Source: Mesorhabditis belari (Eukaryota; Nematoda; Chromadorea; Rhabditida; Rhabditidae). From it: a DNA stretch of 64,000 bases. Made by a program: the position numbers and the translations under genes. A model generated the notes under the pieces. The model did no database searches. It worked only from the letters and a program-made list of their open reading frames with translations, and had not been told where the DNA came from. The DNA lies in assembly GCA_958450365.1 (NCBI GenBank), contig CAUEEP010000933.1:558001-622000 (forward strand), written 5' to 3'. Below are positions 22,763 through 34,164 of this stretch, one piece after another (within the stretch, counting starts at the first letter, position 1; each line of letters opens with the position of its first letter).

Positions 22763-25444
22763 CTAGGGATACGATGCGTCAAAATCAATCAAGATCAAAT
22801 TTCTGTTCTCGGTTCCGTTTTGCGATAGAACTGCACATAGGAGAGATGTTTCGGTCGCGAAGAGTCTCCAAATCCAACTGCCAGCCTCAAGACGAACGAG
22901 GTCACGAACAAAAATAACTGAAAATCACAAAATTCTCGTATAGTTGATAAAAAACTAACAACAGAATACTGACCCTGAACATAGCTTTAACCTTGAATAG
23001 TTCACGAGTCAAATCATGTAGCTAATAAATTCTACTTTAGAAGAAAACTTGAACTCTGGACAAATTTGCCGATCTTACAGCCTACATTACTACGTAATTT
23101 AGAACCACATACCTTTATCCACATCCCACAGCTTGACGAAGCCATCGTTAGAGCTTGTCACCAAAAGTCCCGAGTCGAGCCATTGCAATGAAGTGATTTC
23201 AAACGTGCGACCACTTACGTCTTGCAGGAGATGAATGCGCGAACCACCATCACGAATGTCCCAAACCTAAAGAAAAAGAAGTAGTTGTCTAACGAGTGAT
23301 AAACGTACCCCAACGTCAGAGTCGGTATAGCAGGAGACCAAAATATTTCCGCGAAGCTGGACGTCAGAGCAGGAATTTTGATGTGTGACAAGAATCGCGA
23401 TGCATGCTGAAAGAAACAAATATAGAGGAGATTGAAACAAAATAGCGAAGTAAAACACACTTCCTCTTCGCACATCCCAGACGCGCATCGTTCCATCCCG
23501 ACCTCCCGAGACGACAAGATCGCGCTCCGGTTCAAACTAAAACAGAATCCTGATTAAAGCCAAAAATTGACAATTCAACTCACTAAAAGTGATTCGATTG
23601 AATCGTTGTGACCCGTCAGCGTGTGCAAACACTCCCCAGTCTGCACATTCCAAACCTTCCAAACGTCTTATAAAATTGAACAAAAAAGCATTACAAACCT
23701 TTACATTAAAATCATTGCCACTAGATACAACTCGTTCTCCATCAAATTTCACACACAAAACCTGAAATTTAACTCTGCTTAGGCTCGAAATTTGACACAC
23801 AAACATCCCCCAAGTGGCCAGCCAAAATGTGAAGGCATTTCCCGTCGACAATGTCCCATAGACGGAGTGTTTGATCGCCCGATCCAGAAACAAGACCAAA
23901 ACATTACGATTTTAGCTAAAGCACAAAATTCAGTTCACTCACGTTGTGCCATGTAGACTCATGCATGCAATAAAATCCGTATGTCCCCGCAGAACATGAA
24001 GCTGTGCACCGGTTTGACCACACCAAACGCGCACCGTTTGATCAGTCGAGCCACTTAAATATTGCAATAGACTTTGTTGTCACAAGTATTTTTATTTAGA
24101 AAATTGTTAGCTTCTTTGACAACACTTATCAATTGCACTAGCTAGAGCCTATTAACTAACCTGACAATGTATTTGCCATCATCGCTCACTTGAGACGTCC
24201 TAACACCATCCATGTGGCCAGTTAGAGTGAAAGCCGGCTAAATTAGGATGTATAATAATGGAAAAGGGAAACAAACTTGAGCATCATCAACATTCCAGAT
24301 CCGCAACGTATTATCACGATCATTACCAGCAACGATATGACCAGACTGAACCTGTAGATGATGGATCCGATTAAAACCGTGAGGCTAAAACAATTTTTAT
24401 AGGCAAAACATTTGTCCAAACCCTTAGAACAGTGCTTGATTGAATCGCTCGGGAGCGCCAATTGGAAATGATTCGCTTCTTCCGCAGGTACAACGACTTC
24501 CATGACGATCGCTCATAACATCTAGAAAAAAACTTAATTCAGCAATAAGTTGCGTCACTAACTGTCCATATGCGTCCTCGCGTTCTCGTCGATTCTGATG
24601 TGCTTCTTGAAGGTCCATATGTGAACAGATGGTGATTCCCGCTTGCTCATTTGCTCGATTCGTCGCCCAGCCTCCGAGAAAGCGAAAGCTAAACAAAAAC
24701 AAGTTTAAGACGAGTCTTTTTCTAATCGACTTCTTAAATGTGAACCAGTTCTTTGAAACAAACATTATGATGTTGTTTTCTTTCGCCTTACATCTTTTTA
24801 ACTAATAACATTAGTGTCCCATATTTTACAAGACTAAAGATCTAGTTTAATATAAATCTATCAGATTTGTATTTTAAAGGGTTATATTATCTGCTCAAAA
24901 CTGTAACAAACCTTGGTGCATATTCCACATATCCTTTCTCCAAACATTTCCGTCGCCACGTCTGATCATCTTCACAAAGCCGCCGCCACGTCCGCGAAAC
25001 GCCAGCACAAACCGTCAAATCGCACGGTGCCAAATAGGCGATGATACGATAAGCAACCCAAAAATAAACAATTAGTTCCACAAGCTTTAACCAAAGACAA
25101 ACCTCCTCTGGCAACTGTGACAAGAAATCCTTTTGGAACAATGGTTCGATGATATCCCTGAATTTGAAAATTTCACTGTTTAAGGTTACTTATCTTTACT
25201 CTTCGAGTTGAGTATTTGCATCACCAGCCACTAAGAGCGCGTTCCGGTCGATGAGAAGTTTCTTGGCTTGTTCTCGGCTCTGGTCGGTCCCTTCCTCGAG
25301 CAGCTCCAACAGCTTTTGGTTCAGTTCCACTTGGATGTTGGCCCGCTTTGTGAGCACGGGTGATGGCTTTGCCGACAGTTTCTCCAGTCGATCCGCTTCC
25401 AAAGTCTCGAGTTGAGTCTTGCTGCTCTCCGGCTTGTCCGACAT
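22763..25444 (-). CDS. G4: F-box/WD40-repeat protein, A/C hybrid with exonised intron
   Basis: The first exon starts at 25442-25444 and is subtype C-like (MSDKPESSKTQLETLEADRL, LLELLEEGTDQ, LLIDRNALLVAGDANT). It then switches to the subtype A ending QLEE. The body and C-terminus are subtype A (NTLRIWNVDDAQ; IFVRDLVRLEAGSWIWRL; GTENRNLILIDFDASYP, TAG at 22763-22765). The intron that normally splits LPEE from VAYRII has lost its AG acceptor (tttttgg at about 25060). Its 45 nt read open in frame, inserting VCLWLKLVELIVYFW into the F-box. A 3-nt deletion follows the F-box (KGYVEYAPR). The other exons look open. Whether the insert abolishes Skp1 binding is unknown. Confidence 0.75.
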
Positions 25445-26188
25445 CGACCCTAAATGGAAAATTATAGCAGAGATAACACGGTAAATAATAAAAGAAAAAA
25501 AAAACCCGAAGACAAGACTACTACTAGTTACCGTAAATACTGTGAATGGGGGCGAAGAATTGTTCATTCGTCATTTTTAGACGTAAAGCTTGTTTTGCGT
25601 TCTAAAGGCTTAGGCTTAGGTCCGACATCGACCCTAAATGAAAAATGACAGCAGAGATAAGACCGTAAATAAGAAAAGGAAAAACGCCTGAGCAAAATAC
25701 TACTACTAGCTACCGTAAATATTGTAATGGTACCGCACCGATGGTTAGATTTGCTTATCTGTATTATCGATACAAGCGGTAAGCTCATGTTTGACCGTTT
25801 AGACCTCAGTTTCTAGAACAGCTATTGATCTGCAAAATTATTTCATTGGAAAGTCAAGAATGTCAGCGTTTGATTGCTATTTCACACATAGCAAATTCAC
25901 ATAGGTGAGTGCCTTAAAAAGCTTATCGTTTCTTATCTTATCAAGTATCGTTAAGGTTTATGAGGTGCCTACTCATTAAAAGTCGCCATGTATAAAATAG
26001 CAATCAAAACCTGACATTCTTGACTTCCTAATGAAACAATTCTCAGATTAAGAGCTGTTCTAGAAACAGGGATCGAAAGGTTCAAACATTAGCATGTCGT
26101 TTGTATTGATAATATCGATAGGCAAGTCTACCCGTAGGGCACTAGAGGGATGGGGTACTATTAGAGTATTTACGGCAGATATGTCTAC
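25445..26188. other. Upstream of G4 with fold-back and duplicated leader
   Basis: The conserved F-box leader occurs twice, at 25445-25560 and 25620-25720, the second without an attached gene. 'aggcttaggcttaggt' at 25606-25622 is two telomere-type units. Bases 25745-26130 form an inverted repeat. Bases 26100-26180 are the A-type promoter segment interrupted by the element at 26189. Confidence 0.55.
25745..26130. repeat. Imperfect fold-back, arms ~130 bp
   Basis: 'agtcaagaatgtcagcgttt' near 25852 pairs with 'cctgacattcttgactt' near 26010. 'gtattatcgatacaagcgg' near 25763 pairs with 'tgtattgataatatcgat' near 26103. The spacer is about 110 bp. No target duplication is evident. Confidence 0.65.
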
Positions 26189-26387
26189 TAGACATGGGAA
26201 AATTCCAACCGAAACCTAATTCCACCTTCGTTTTCTCAGCCGTCTCTTGGTCGATTGTTCTGAAATTTTGTTTACAAATAGAAATTAGCATTCTCTGTTT
26301 GTAAACAAAATCTCAGAACAATCGACCAAGAGACGGCTGAGAAAACGAAGGTGGAATTAGGTTTCGGTTGGAATTTTCCCATGTCTA
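26189..26387. mobile_element. hAT-like fold-back MITE with 8-bp target duplication
   Basis: A 199-bp, almost perfectly palindromic element begins TAGACATGGGAAAATTCC and ends with the complement ...TTTTCCCATGTCTA. It is flanked on both sides by ATGTCTAC (26181-26188 and 26388-26395). Removing the element and one duplicate restores a sequence collinear with the paralogous promoter segment near 13230. Length, TAG termini and an 8-bp duplication fit a non-autonomous hAT element. Confidence 0.85.
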
Positions 26388-26833
26388 ATGTCTACTAAAT
26401 GAATTGACCGGAATGAATTTTATCGCGAAAAGTCTCCTTAAATACACGAAAGGGGCGCGTTTTAGATCAAAAGGCCCGCCATCAAAAGGCCTACGGTAGA
26501 ACGTACACAAAACCATATTTTGTGGTTCCAATTTTCAGAAAGCTCCATTCCATTCACCCACAAAATAACCTTTAGTGCACCATCTCGTAGGTAAGGTTAG
26601 GTTTATCAGCAGAATTGAAAAGACGCTGGGGTGTTGAAGCTGCGGGTGGCGAAGATTTACGGGTATTTAACCTGAACGGGGCGAAGAATTTTTCATTCGT
26701 CATATTTAGCCGCAAAGGTTTTTTTGCGTCCCAGCGCTAAAGTTATTTGAATTGACTATAATTGTAAATGGACAAGAACAAAAGCACCTTAAAATAGCTT
26801 AAAATCCCTTGCTGCTATAGAAGCACTTCTGCG
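26388..26833. other. Inverted-duplication copy segment
   Basis: Bases 26420-26750 are the reverse complement of about 61690-62010, including 'gaacggggcgaagaattttt' and 'ctggggtgttgaagctgcgg'. It then continues with 'tgactataattgtaaat', also seen upstream of the subtype C genes. No gene is supported. Confidence 0.55.
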
Positions 26834-27181
26834 ATGGAGACTGCCGATCGGACGATGACCGATGACGGGGAAATGAGCGAGGAAAACGTCGTGGGTGCTG
26901 AGGATCAACACCGGGCATACGATTGGATACATTCGTTTAAGGTAAAAGCAGATTTTATTGGGGAAATGCTTAAGTTAGACAACGTCACTTCTTTAAAAGA
27001 TAAATTGAGGCTCAGTTTAGACCTTCGGTACTTTAGCTCTTTCTTGCCTCACATAAAATTCAAAATAGAAGATTTGGGCTCGCGCGTTGACACGTTAGCT
27101 CACCGAGATTACATGATTTCAATTGAATTCATGAAGTTCAAGAGTGGTTACCATCATGTGACGATTCACAGGGACTCATAG
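26834..27181 (+). CDS. Hypothetical 115-aa protein, single exon
   Basis: An uninterrupted frame runs from ATG to TAG: METADRTMTDDGEMSEENVV..., an acidic N-terminus, then RLSLDLRYFSSFLPHIKFKI and FMKFKSGYHHVTIHRDS. Composition looks protein-like and it is one of the longest single-exon frames here, but I recognise no domain and see no second copy. It replaces a stretch that in the inverted partner (59.65-61.68 kb) is about 2 kb long. It could be a real small gene or part of an unrecognised insertion. Confidence 0.35.
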   Translation: METADRTMTDDGEMSEENVVGAEDQHRAYDWIHSFKVKADFIGEMLKLDNVTSLKDKLRLSLDLRYFSSFLPHIKFKIEDLGSRVDTLAHRDYMISIEFMKFKSGYHHVTIHRDS

Positions 27182-27189
27182 CCCTATAT

Positions 27190-27660
27190 TGGGTTTTACT
27201 GGAGTGGCATACGCTTCATATGACTTCCAGAATCGCTTATGGATCTTTCAAAAAGTTCTCTCACCTCATTGAAAACCTCGGGGATCGAGGCGATGCGTTG
27301 CTTGAGCTCTTCTCGAGTTTCATGGATGCAACCACAGACGGCATTGCGTGTGGCTGAGATCTGGGTGGCACACGACCCAACGGCGAGCCGGGAATCGCAA
27401 TTGGCAATAACTGGAAGTGAGGGTTACGGTAGCTGAGCCGCAAAATAGCGTCGTATAATGAACTAGACGTTTTTTAGCCAAAAACAATTCATTTTTTAAG
27501 GCTACGGTGGCTAGGGTGTAAAATATCCTTTTAAGGCCCAATTAAAGTTAGTTTTGTTAGTTTTGTGAGTTTTAATGCTAGTCTACTCTTCCAGACACCA
27601 ACTTTGACAATGGTTCTCCAAGTCGCCGGCAAATGGGCTTTGCAGCGTCTGAAATTATCT
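27190..27660 (-). pseudogene. Inverted fragment of the 55-60 kb secreted-protein gene
   Basis: The minus strand from 27650 to 27222 matches 59226-59650 closely. It includes the exon with [14 protein letters not shown] and [13 protein letters not shown] and the upstream block with 'gccggcgacttggagaacca'. Only two exons are present, with no start or end. It therefore looks like a fragment carried in an inverted duplication. Confidence 0.7.
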
Positions 27661-30224
27661 GAAATACTATATTCTTTGGGTATAAAAGTAGCATTTTTAA
27701 GCAAAAATTCTCATGGTCATTATTGTTAGCAATTTTCGTAAACTGATTGCCCACTGGGGCAAATATGCAGTGTACTTTTTAACGTTTGATTGCTCACCCG
27801 TTTCAAGTAACAGATTTTTGTCTACCATTTTGTTACACGAAATTCTAAAGAAGTTTACCGTGTTTCTTTTTATTTGTGAGCCAGTTTAAGCCATTCATCT
27901 TGCAATATAGTTAACGAAAAAACGAATTATACAATTTAAAGTAACACAAATACCTCTGAAAACAATCACATAAGAGAACTCTCGACAAAGAAAAAAAACG
28001 ACCGTTGTTATGAGAACAATTGTTAGCAAATAAAAGCAGGTTAATAGAAAAGGTGGGGGGAAAATTTCGAATACAAGAAAGTGTACAAAATGTGGAAAAC
28101 ATGCAAAAGGAAATTACAAGCGCTCACCGAGAGAGCAATGAAATCTCAGCAGAAAAAAATCGAAAAAAATCAAAAATTCTTCAGAAAATCATAATAAGAC
28201 CTAGAGAAAGAGCAAAAATTACGAAATAATCGAAAATAAGTAAAGTTCACTCCGATCGTTGCGCGTCTGAAGAACGCCCCAAGGTTGTTTAGTTGCAGTG
28301 TAGGTGTATTTATCGAAAGCTGTGGGATAAGCTTTTTTTCTGAATCATCGACCCACATCACATACTTACTGGTCGGCTCATCATTGCTTTCGATCTTCTC
28401 CACGGCAGTGATCACAATGTAAGGCCTCTTTCGATATCTAAAAAAGAAATTGAAGTTGAAATCAAAAATGAGTCAAGTAAAAACGGAGAAAGGTTTTAGC
28501 TACTTTGGTTTAAGCTAAAGGATTCAAGAATCTATATCTCACTGGTTTAAATCTAACTAAACTGCAGAAGCACTGAAGCAAATGAAGTCAACTGCCAAAC
28601 CCCTTCAATGAACACGATTCGGCGGATGAAAGGATGAAAATTTTCACTCCGACAAAAGCTCTGGCCTTAGGCCTACGGTGCTCAAATGTACAGTGTGCTT
28701 CTTAACTTTTGATTTTTCGAGTAACAGAATCTTGCTTGCCATTTTGTCTCTAACACTCTAACAAGGCAAGTGCACCCAATTAAGGTTAACTTTTGGATCG
28801 CGATCTAAAGCATTCTTTTTATTTTGAGCTTTCAACAATTATATTTGTTTTATTTCTATATTTCAGAAGGTATCACACTAAATTTTTAAGTTGTTTTAAG
28901 TTGAAAGACTAAAATTAAAGTTTATATACAAAATTATAAAATAAACACTCTTTCTGGGGTAGGCTAATTTCCGCCATTTTATTTGCGCAACAGGGTCATT
29001 TGCAACTAGGTTGTTTGCCCAACAGGGTCATTTGCGCAACTAGGTTGTTTGCGCAACTCGCCATAACTTTTGGTTTCATTTTGTTGCACTTATTGAGATC
29101 TACAAAATGAAATCAAAAACATAAAGATTGTGTCACATAGAAAAAAAAGTTATGGCGAGTTGCGCAAAAAGCCTAGTTGCGCAAATGACCCTGTTGCGCA
29201 AATAAAATGGCGGAAATTAGCCTACCCCCTCTTTCTTTCTCCTTTCCCGAAAGGAATGGCCAGCAAAAATTGTACAGAAAATAGGTTTTGTGAAAGTGCT
29301 TATTCGCGAACCAAACCATTCTTTGTATTTTGATCTTTCAACACTTAAATTTGTTTCAGTTTTCGATTTCAGGAAGCATCACAATGAATTTTTTTGTATT
29401 GAGGTTTATGAACAAAATTGTTACCTTCCACAAAAAGGACAGAATAAACGATCTTTCACAACACCCATTTTCAGCACAATCTTTGCGCTTTGCGCACAAT
29501 CAATTTCTTTTAGGAAAGCAGAAAGAAGAAGCGTCTATTCTAGATTTGTGGTTTATAGACAAGATTTGTAAGATCAAAATAAAAAGAATTGGTTGGATCT
29601 CGATCCAAAAGTTCACCTTAAGTGGATGCATTTCCCTTGTTAGAGTTTCGTGTAACCAAATGGTAAGCAAGATTCTGTTAATTGGAACGTGTGAACAATC
29701 AAAAATTAAAAAGCACACCGTACATTTGAACACTGTAGGCCTAAAGCGAGAGCTTTCGTCGGAGTGAAAATATTCATCTGCGGAATCGTCTTCATTGAAG
29801 GAGTTTGGCAGTTGACTTGAGTTGTTTTTTTGCCAATATCAGTTGCTTGTGCAGTTTAGCTAGATTTAAACCGGTGAGATATATATTCTTGAATCTTGAA
29901 AATAAAGCAAATAATAAATCACAGGACTCGATACGGATTAAAAATAATCGAACGTTGACAGCAACCAACCAACCAATTCGAAGAAACAATAATTTTCAAG
30001 GATGGTTTGCACTTCATGATTTCGAAAGATTCAAAAAGGTCAATGACTAGCAACGGGTTAATGGAAAAAAAGGTTCACAAAACCAAGACTATGGCATACA
30101 AGTGTATATAATGTGGGTAATCATTGAAAGGAAAGCAATGAACGTTCAGAAGAAAGGAAAAAGCGACAGAATTCTTCGGAAAATCACAATAAGGGCTAGG
30201 GAAATAGCAAAAATACAAATATAC
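27661..30224. other. Downstream of G5: 3' flank module, repeat R1 and unassigned sequence
   Basis: Bases 27661-27800 match 37560-37690. Bases 27840-28230 are the F-box 3' flank module without an F-box gene attached. Bases 28230-28440 show a short minus-strand frame (VMWVDDSEKKLIPQLSINTP) that I cannot place. Bases 28770-29620 are repeat R1, split by an inserted element. Bases 29800-30224 are a second 3' flank module, immediately beyond G5. Confidence 0.5.
28956..29228. mobile_element. Fold-back MITE with 8-bp target duplication and empty site in window
   Basis: A 273-bp element begins GGGGTAGGCTAATTTCCGCC and ends with the complement GGCGGAAATTAGCCTACCCC. Its long arms contain repeated 'aacagggtcatttgcgcaac' and 'gcgcaactcgccataac'. 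It is flanked by CTCTTTCT on both sides (28948-28955, 29229-29236). The uninterrupted paralogue at about 10260-10290 has a single CTCTTTCT, proving insertion. The 8-bp duplication suggests a hAT-type source; no transposase is present. Confidence 0.9.
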
Positions 30225-32787
30225 CTATGGATATGATGCGTCAAAATCGATGAAGATGAGCTTTGCGGCCTCGGTTCCATCTACCGATCGAACTCCACAT
30301 ACGAGCAATGTTTCAGTGGCTTTGAGATCCAAATAATAAGGGCCAGCTTCACCCGAACGAGACCGAACGAGATCACGAACAAAGGTACCTTAAAATAGAA
30401 AAAAATTAACAACAAGACACTAAACTTTGCCATAGATTGAAGCTTGAATAGTTGACGAGACAAGTTATGTAGTTAATAAATTCTACTTTAAATCCCAGCT
30501 TGCAGTCTGGATCTTATTGCCTATAGTATCAGGTAATTTAAAACAGCATACCTTTATCCACATCCCACAGCATGGCCGAGCCATTCATCGAACCTGTCAC
30601 CAAAAGTCCCGAGTCCAGCAATTGCAACGAAGTGATGGCCGACGTCTGACCATTTACGCCATGTAAGTGGTGAATGCACGAGCCACCCTCACGAATGTCC
30701 CAAATCTAAAGAAACGGTAGTAGTTTTCATAGGATTGATTAAACATACCCAAACGTCCGAGTCGTAACAGGAGACCAAAATGTTTCCGCGAAGCTGCATC
30801 CCAAAGCAACCCGTGAACCCTAACTCTTGAAGACAGACAAGATGTGCGATGCATGCTGAACAAATATAGATGATATTTTAACCGAATAGCAAACAAATAA
30901 AACCCAATTCCTCTTCGCACATCCCAGACGCGAATCGTTCCGTCACGACTACCCGACACGACAAGATCGCGCTCCGGCTCAAACTCAAGCAGAATCCCGA
31001 TTAAAGCCAAAATTTGACAACTCAACTCACCAAAAGAGAATTGATCATTTTCGTGTGACCCGTCAGCGTGTGCAAACACTCCTCTGTGTGTACATTCCAA
31101 ACCTAATAGAATATTATAAATTGCACTGATAACTGTACAAACCTTTACGGTAAAATCATTGCCACTAGATACAACTCGTTCTTAACAAAACGCAACTGAA
31201 ATTTAGCTTTGCTTAGGCTATAACTTTGATACACACACCGCCGCCAAGTGGCCAGTCAAAATGTGAAGGCATTTCCCGTCGACAATGTCCCAGACACGGA
31301 GTGTTTGGTCGTCCGATCCAGAAACAAGACTAAAACATTACGATTTTAGCTAAAGCACAAAATTCAGATCACTCACGTTGTGCCATGTAGCCTCATGCAT
31401 GGAATCAAATCCGTATGTCAAATCCAAAATCCGATCCCGAAACAAGACTAAAACATCATGCTTTTAACTCAAGTACAAAATTTAGATTACTCACATTGTA
31501 CCATGTAGATTCATGCACCAAACAATACTCGTATGTCCCCGCAGAACATAAAGCTGTGCACCGGTTTGACCACACCAAACGTGCACCCTTTGATCAGTCG
31601 AGCCACTTAAATAATGCAATAGACTTTGTTGTCACAAGTATTTTTGTTTAGAAAATTGTTAGCTTCTTTGACAACACTTATCAATTGCACTAGCTATAGT
31701 CTATTAACTAACCAGACAATGTATTTGCCATCTCCGCTCACTTGATACGACATGGGGAGACCATTAGTTGCAGTTAGAGCAAAAGCCGGCTAAAATCGGA
31801 CGTACAATAACAATTAAGCAAAATAAACTTGAGCATCTTCAACATTCCAGACCAGCAACTTATAATCATGAGAACCAGTAATGATACGACCAGGCTGAAT
31901 TCGTAGACAAATGGGTGGTTTAAAGTCATCCTAAAAACCATTTTTACGGTCAAACCATTTATTCAAACCTCTATAACAGTGCTAGATTGAATCGCTCGGG
32001 ATCGCCAATTCGAAATGATTCGCTTCTTCCGCAAGTACAAGGACTTCCATGACGATCGCTCATAACACCTAGAAAAAATTAAATACAGCAACAAGTTCGG
32101 TCACTAACTGTCCATATGCGATCCCGCGTGCTTGTCGATTCTGATGTGCTTCTTGAAGGTCCATATGGGAACAGATTGTGATTCCCGCTTGCTCATTTGC
32201 TCGATTGTCCGCCCAACCTCCCAGAAAACGAAAGCTAAACAAAAATAAATTTAAGACGAGTCTTTTTACAATCAATTTCTTAAATGTGAACCAGTTCATC
32301 GAAACAAACATTATCATTTGTTTTCTTTCGCTTTAAAGCTTTCTTTGCTGCAGAATAATCACATTATTGAATCAGTAACAGTATCATCCTATACCTTAGA
32401 AGTGTAAGATCTAGTTTAATATAAATCTATCAGATATGTACCTTTAAGTGATATATTATCGGCTCAAAACTGTAACAAACCTTGGCGCATCAAATTCCAC
32501 ATATCCGCTTGCGATACATTTCTGTCGCCACGTCTTATCATCTTCACAAAACCGTTGCCACGTCCGCGAAACGCCAGCACAACTCATCAAATCGCGTGGT
32601 GTCAAATGGGCGATGATGCGATAAGCAATCTAAAATTAAACAATTACTCCCATAGGCTTTAACAAACCTCCTCTGGCAACTGTGCCAAGAAGTCCTTTTG
32701 AAACACTGGTTGGCTCAGTTTGGTATTGGTCAATCCACTTGGATTAGCCTCAAGTTGAGGCTTGCTGCTCTCCGGCCTGTTCGACAT
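30225..32787 (-). pseudogene. G5: F-box/WD40 gene, subtype B, frameshifted
   Basis: The start at 32785-32787 gives MSNRPESSKPQLEANPSG, then FLAQLPEE and an intact F-box exon. The last exons are good (GTFVRDLVRSRSGEAGPYYL, AKLIFIDFDASYP, TAG at 30225-30227). Exon 10 (near 31190) lacks 10 bp relative to its paralogues. It shifts to LRFVKNELYLVAMILP and a stop. In addition, the exon 8/intron 8/exon 9 start is duplicated at about 31385-31515, putting a second partial LVSGS before the real one. Two independent lesions make a decayed gene likely. Confidence 0.75.
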
Positions 32788-33286
32788 CTCCCCTAAATGA
32801 AAAATTATAGCAGAGATAACATCGTAATTAATAAAAGGAAAAGTCGCCGAACAAAATACTATTACTAGCTCCCGTAAACACCGTGAGAGTACCCCGCCCG
32901 TGTGGCACACATTAGAGGAGGATGGGGCACTATTAAAGAATTTACGGCATATACACCTGCTGAACGAATTGAAAAGAATGAAATTTATGGCAGAAAGTCT
33001 CCTTAGATATTCTAAAGGAGCACGTTTTAGAACGCGCGCGAAATCAAGAGGTTTACGGTAGAATGTACACAAAACCGTATTTGGTGTTTCCACTTTTCAA
33101 AAACTCCATTCCATTGTGCTCTTTAGCGCTTCACCCACAAAATACCCTTTAGTCCATCAGATCACCGGTTTCCTCCTCCGCAACTCCGAAATCGATTTTC
33201 GAGACTTTCGAAGGCAACAAGTTTGTGAAATACTGCCGTGAGCTGGAGCTGGATCGAAGAAATTTCAAGAAAATTTCAAATTTCAG
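32788..33286. other. Upstream region of G5
   Basis: It is paralogous to 13086-13571 with few differences, including 'ctcccgtaaacaccgtgaga' and 'tatacacctgctgaac'. No gene lies inside. Confidence 0.55.
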
Positions 33287-33511
33287 TTCGTTCCCAACGC
33301 CGAACTCATCCCACTATTCGTCGACTTTGATGATGCTGTTGAGAAGGGGAACGGCGGTGGTAATTGTTTAAAAAAAATTAGCATTTTGGCTTGAAGCAAG
33401 GATTACGGCAAGGGAACAATCACAAATCGTTCAGATGACACAAAAACAGCCACTCAAATCTATCGATCAATGATTTACGAGTTTCTCGCCGTTGGAGCAA
33501 ACGGGACCCAG
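33287..33511 (+). CDS. Candidate exons of an unrecognised gene (copy 2)
   Basis: This is the paralogue of 13572-13796. It reads NAELIPLFVDFDDAVEKGNG and DYGKGTITNRSDDTK...IYRSMIYEFLAVGANGTQ, with TTTCAG acceptor and GT donor kept. Retention of both frames in two copies is suggestive, but recent duplication alone could explain it. No start exon was found. Confidence 0.35.
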
Positions 33512-34164
33512 GTGAAATATCGTTAAAAAAGCATTATAGGCAAAAAAATCCCACTGATATCTAAATCCTGGATGTCAGCTTAAAAAAAGATCGAGCTACT
33601 GTACCTTGACCACTATTTATAACAGACTAGTGAGTTCACTAGCTCTCTCTATGACTTCAAGTCCAATGAAACACTATAAAACAGTTAACTCGCTTTTTTA
33701 AAATCAAATTTCCAAATTCTGAATGTCATGCTACAGAAAGAAGCTATTTTACGGTATCTAGATCACTTTTTAGCTCTCCACCCTTCGTGATCTCGATCAA
33801 GTACACGAGCGTGGCCACCTCTCCCTTCATCTTCTCGACAATTTTTTGAGTAAATTGTAAGCTCTGGGAGGCACTAGGCTGATTGCTTAGAAAACAAACC
33901 TTACTTTTACTGTCAATTTCTTCACCCTAAACCTCAAGCTTTCCATTTTTGATAGTTTGACTATTTGATTCCTTTTTGACACATCCATTTTCCAATTTTA
34001 TGCGGATTCTTACAGTATTTTTAGCGATATTTCAATGCAATACACTTCATTCTTGAATTCCTTGCTTTTTCTTTCATTTTTTTTGGCCAGTTTACAGGGT
34101 ATTTTGTAGATAGTATTTGTGTGTAATCGGATAAATTTGAATTATCAAAAGTGTTTTTTTTAAA
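33512..34164. other. Non-coding stretch with orphan exon copy
   Basis: It is paralogous to 13797-14431. The minus-strand exon-like frame KIVEKMKGEVATLVYLIEIT lies at 33776-33880. The rest is AT-rich, without recognisable features. Confidence 0.4.

Noticed and set aside
30654..31100. 148-codon minus frame as a gene
   Set aside because: It is a read-through of G5 exons and introns in mixed frames. Only the FEPERDLVVSGS segment is in the true frame.
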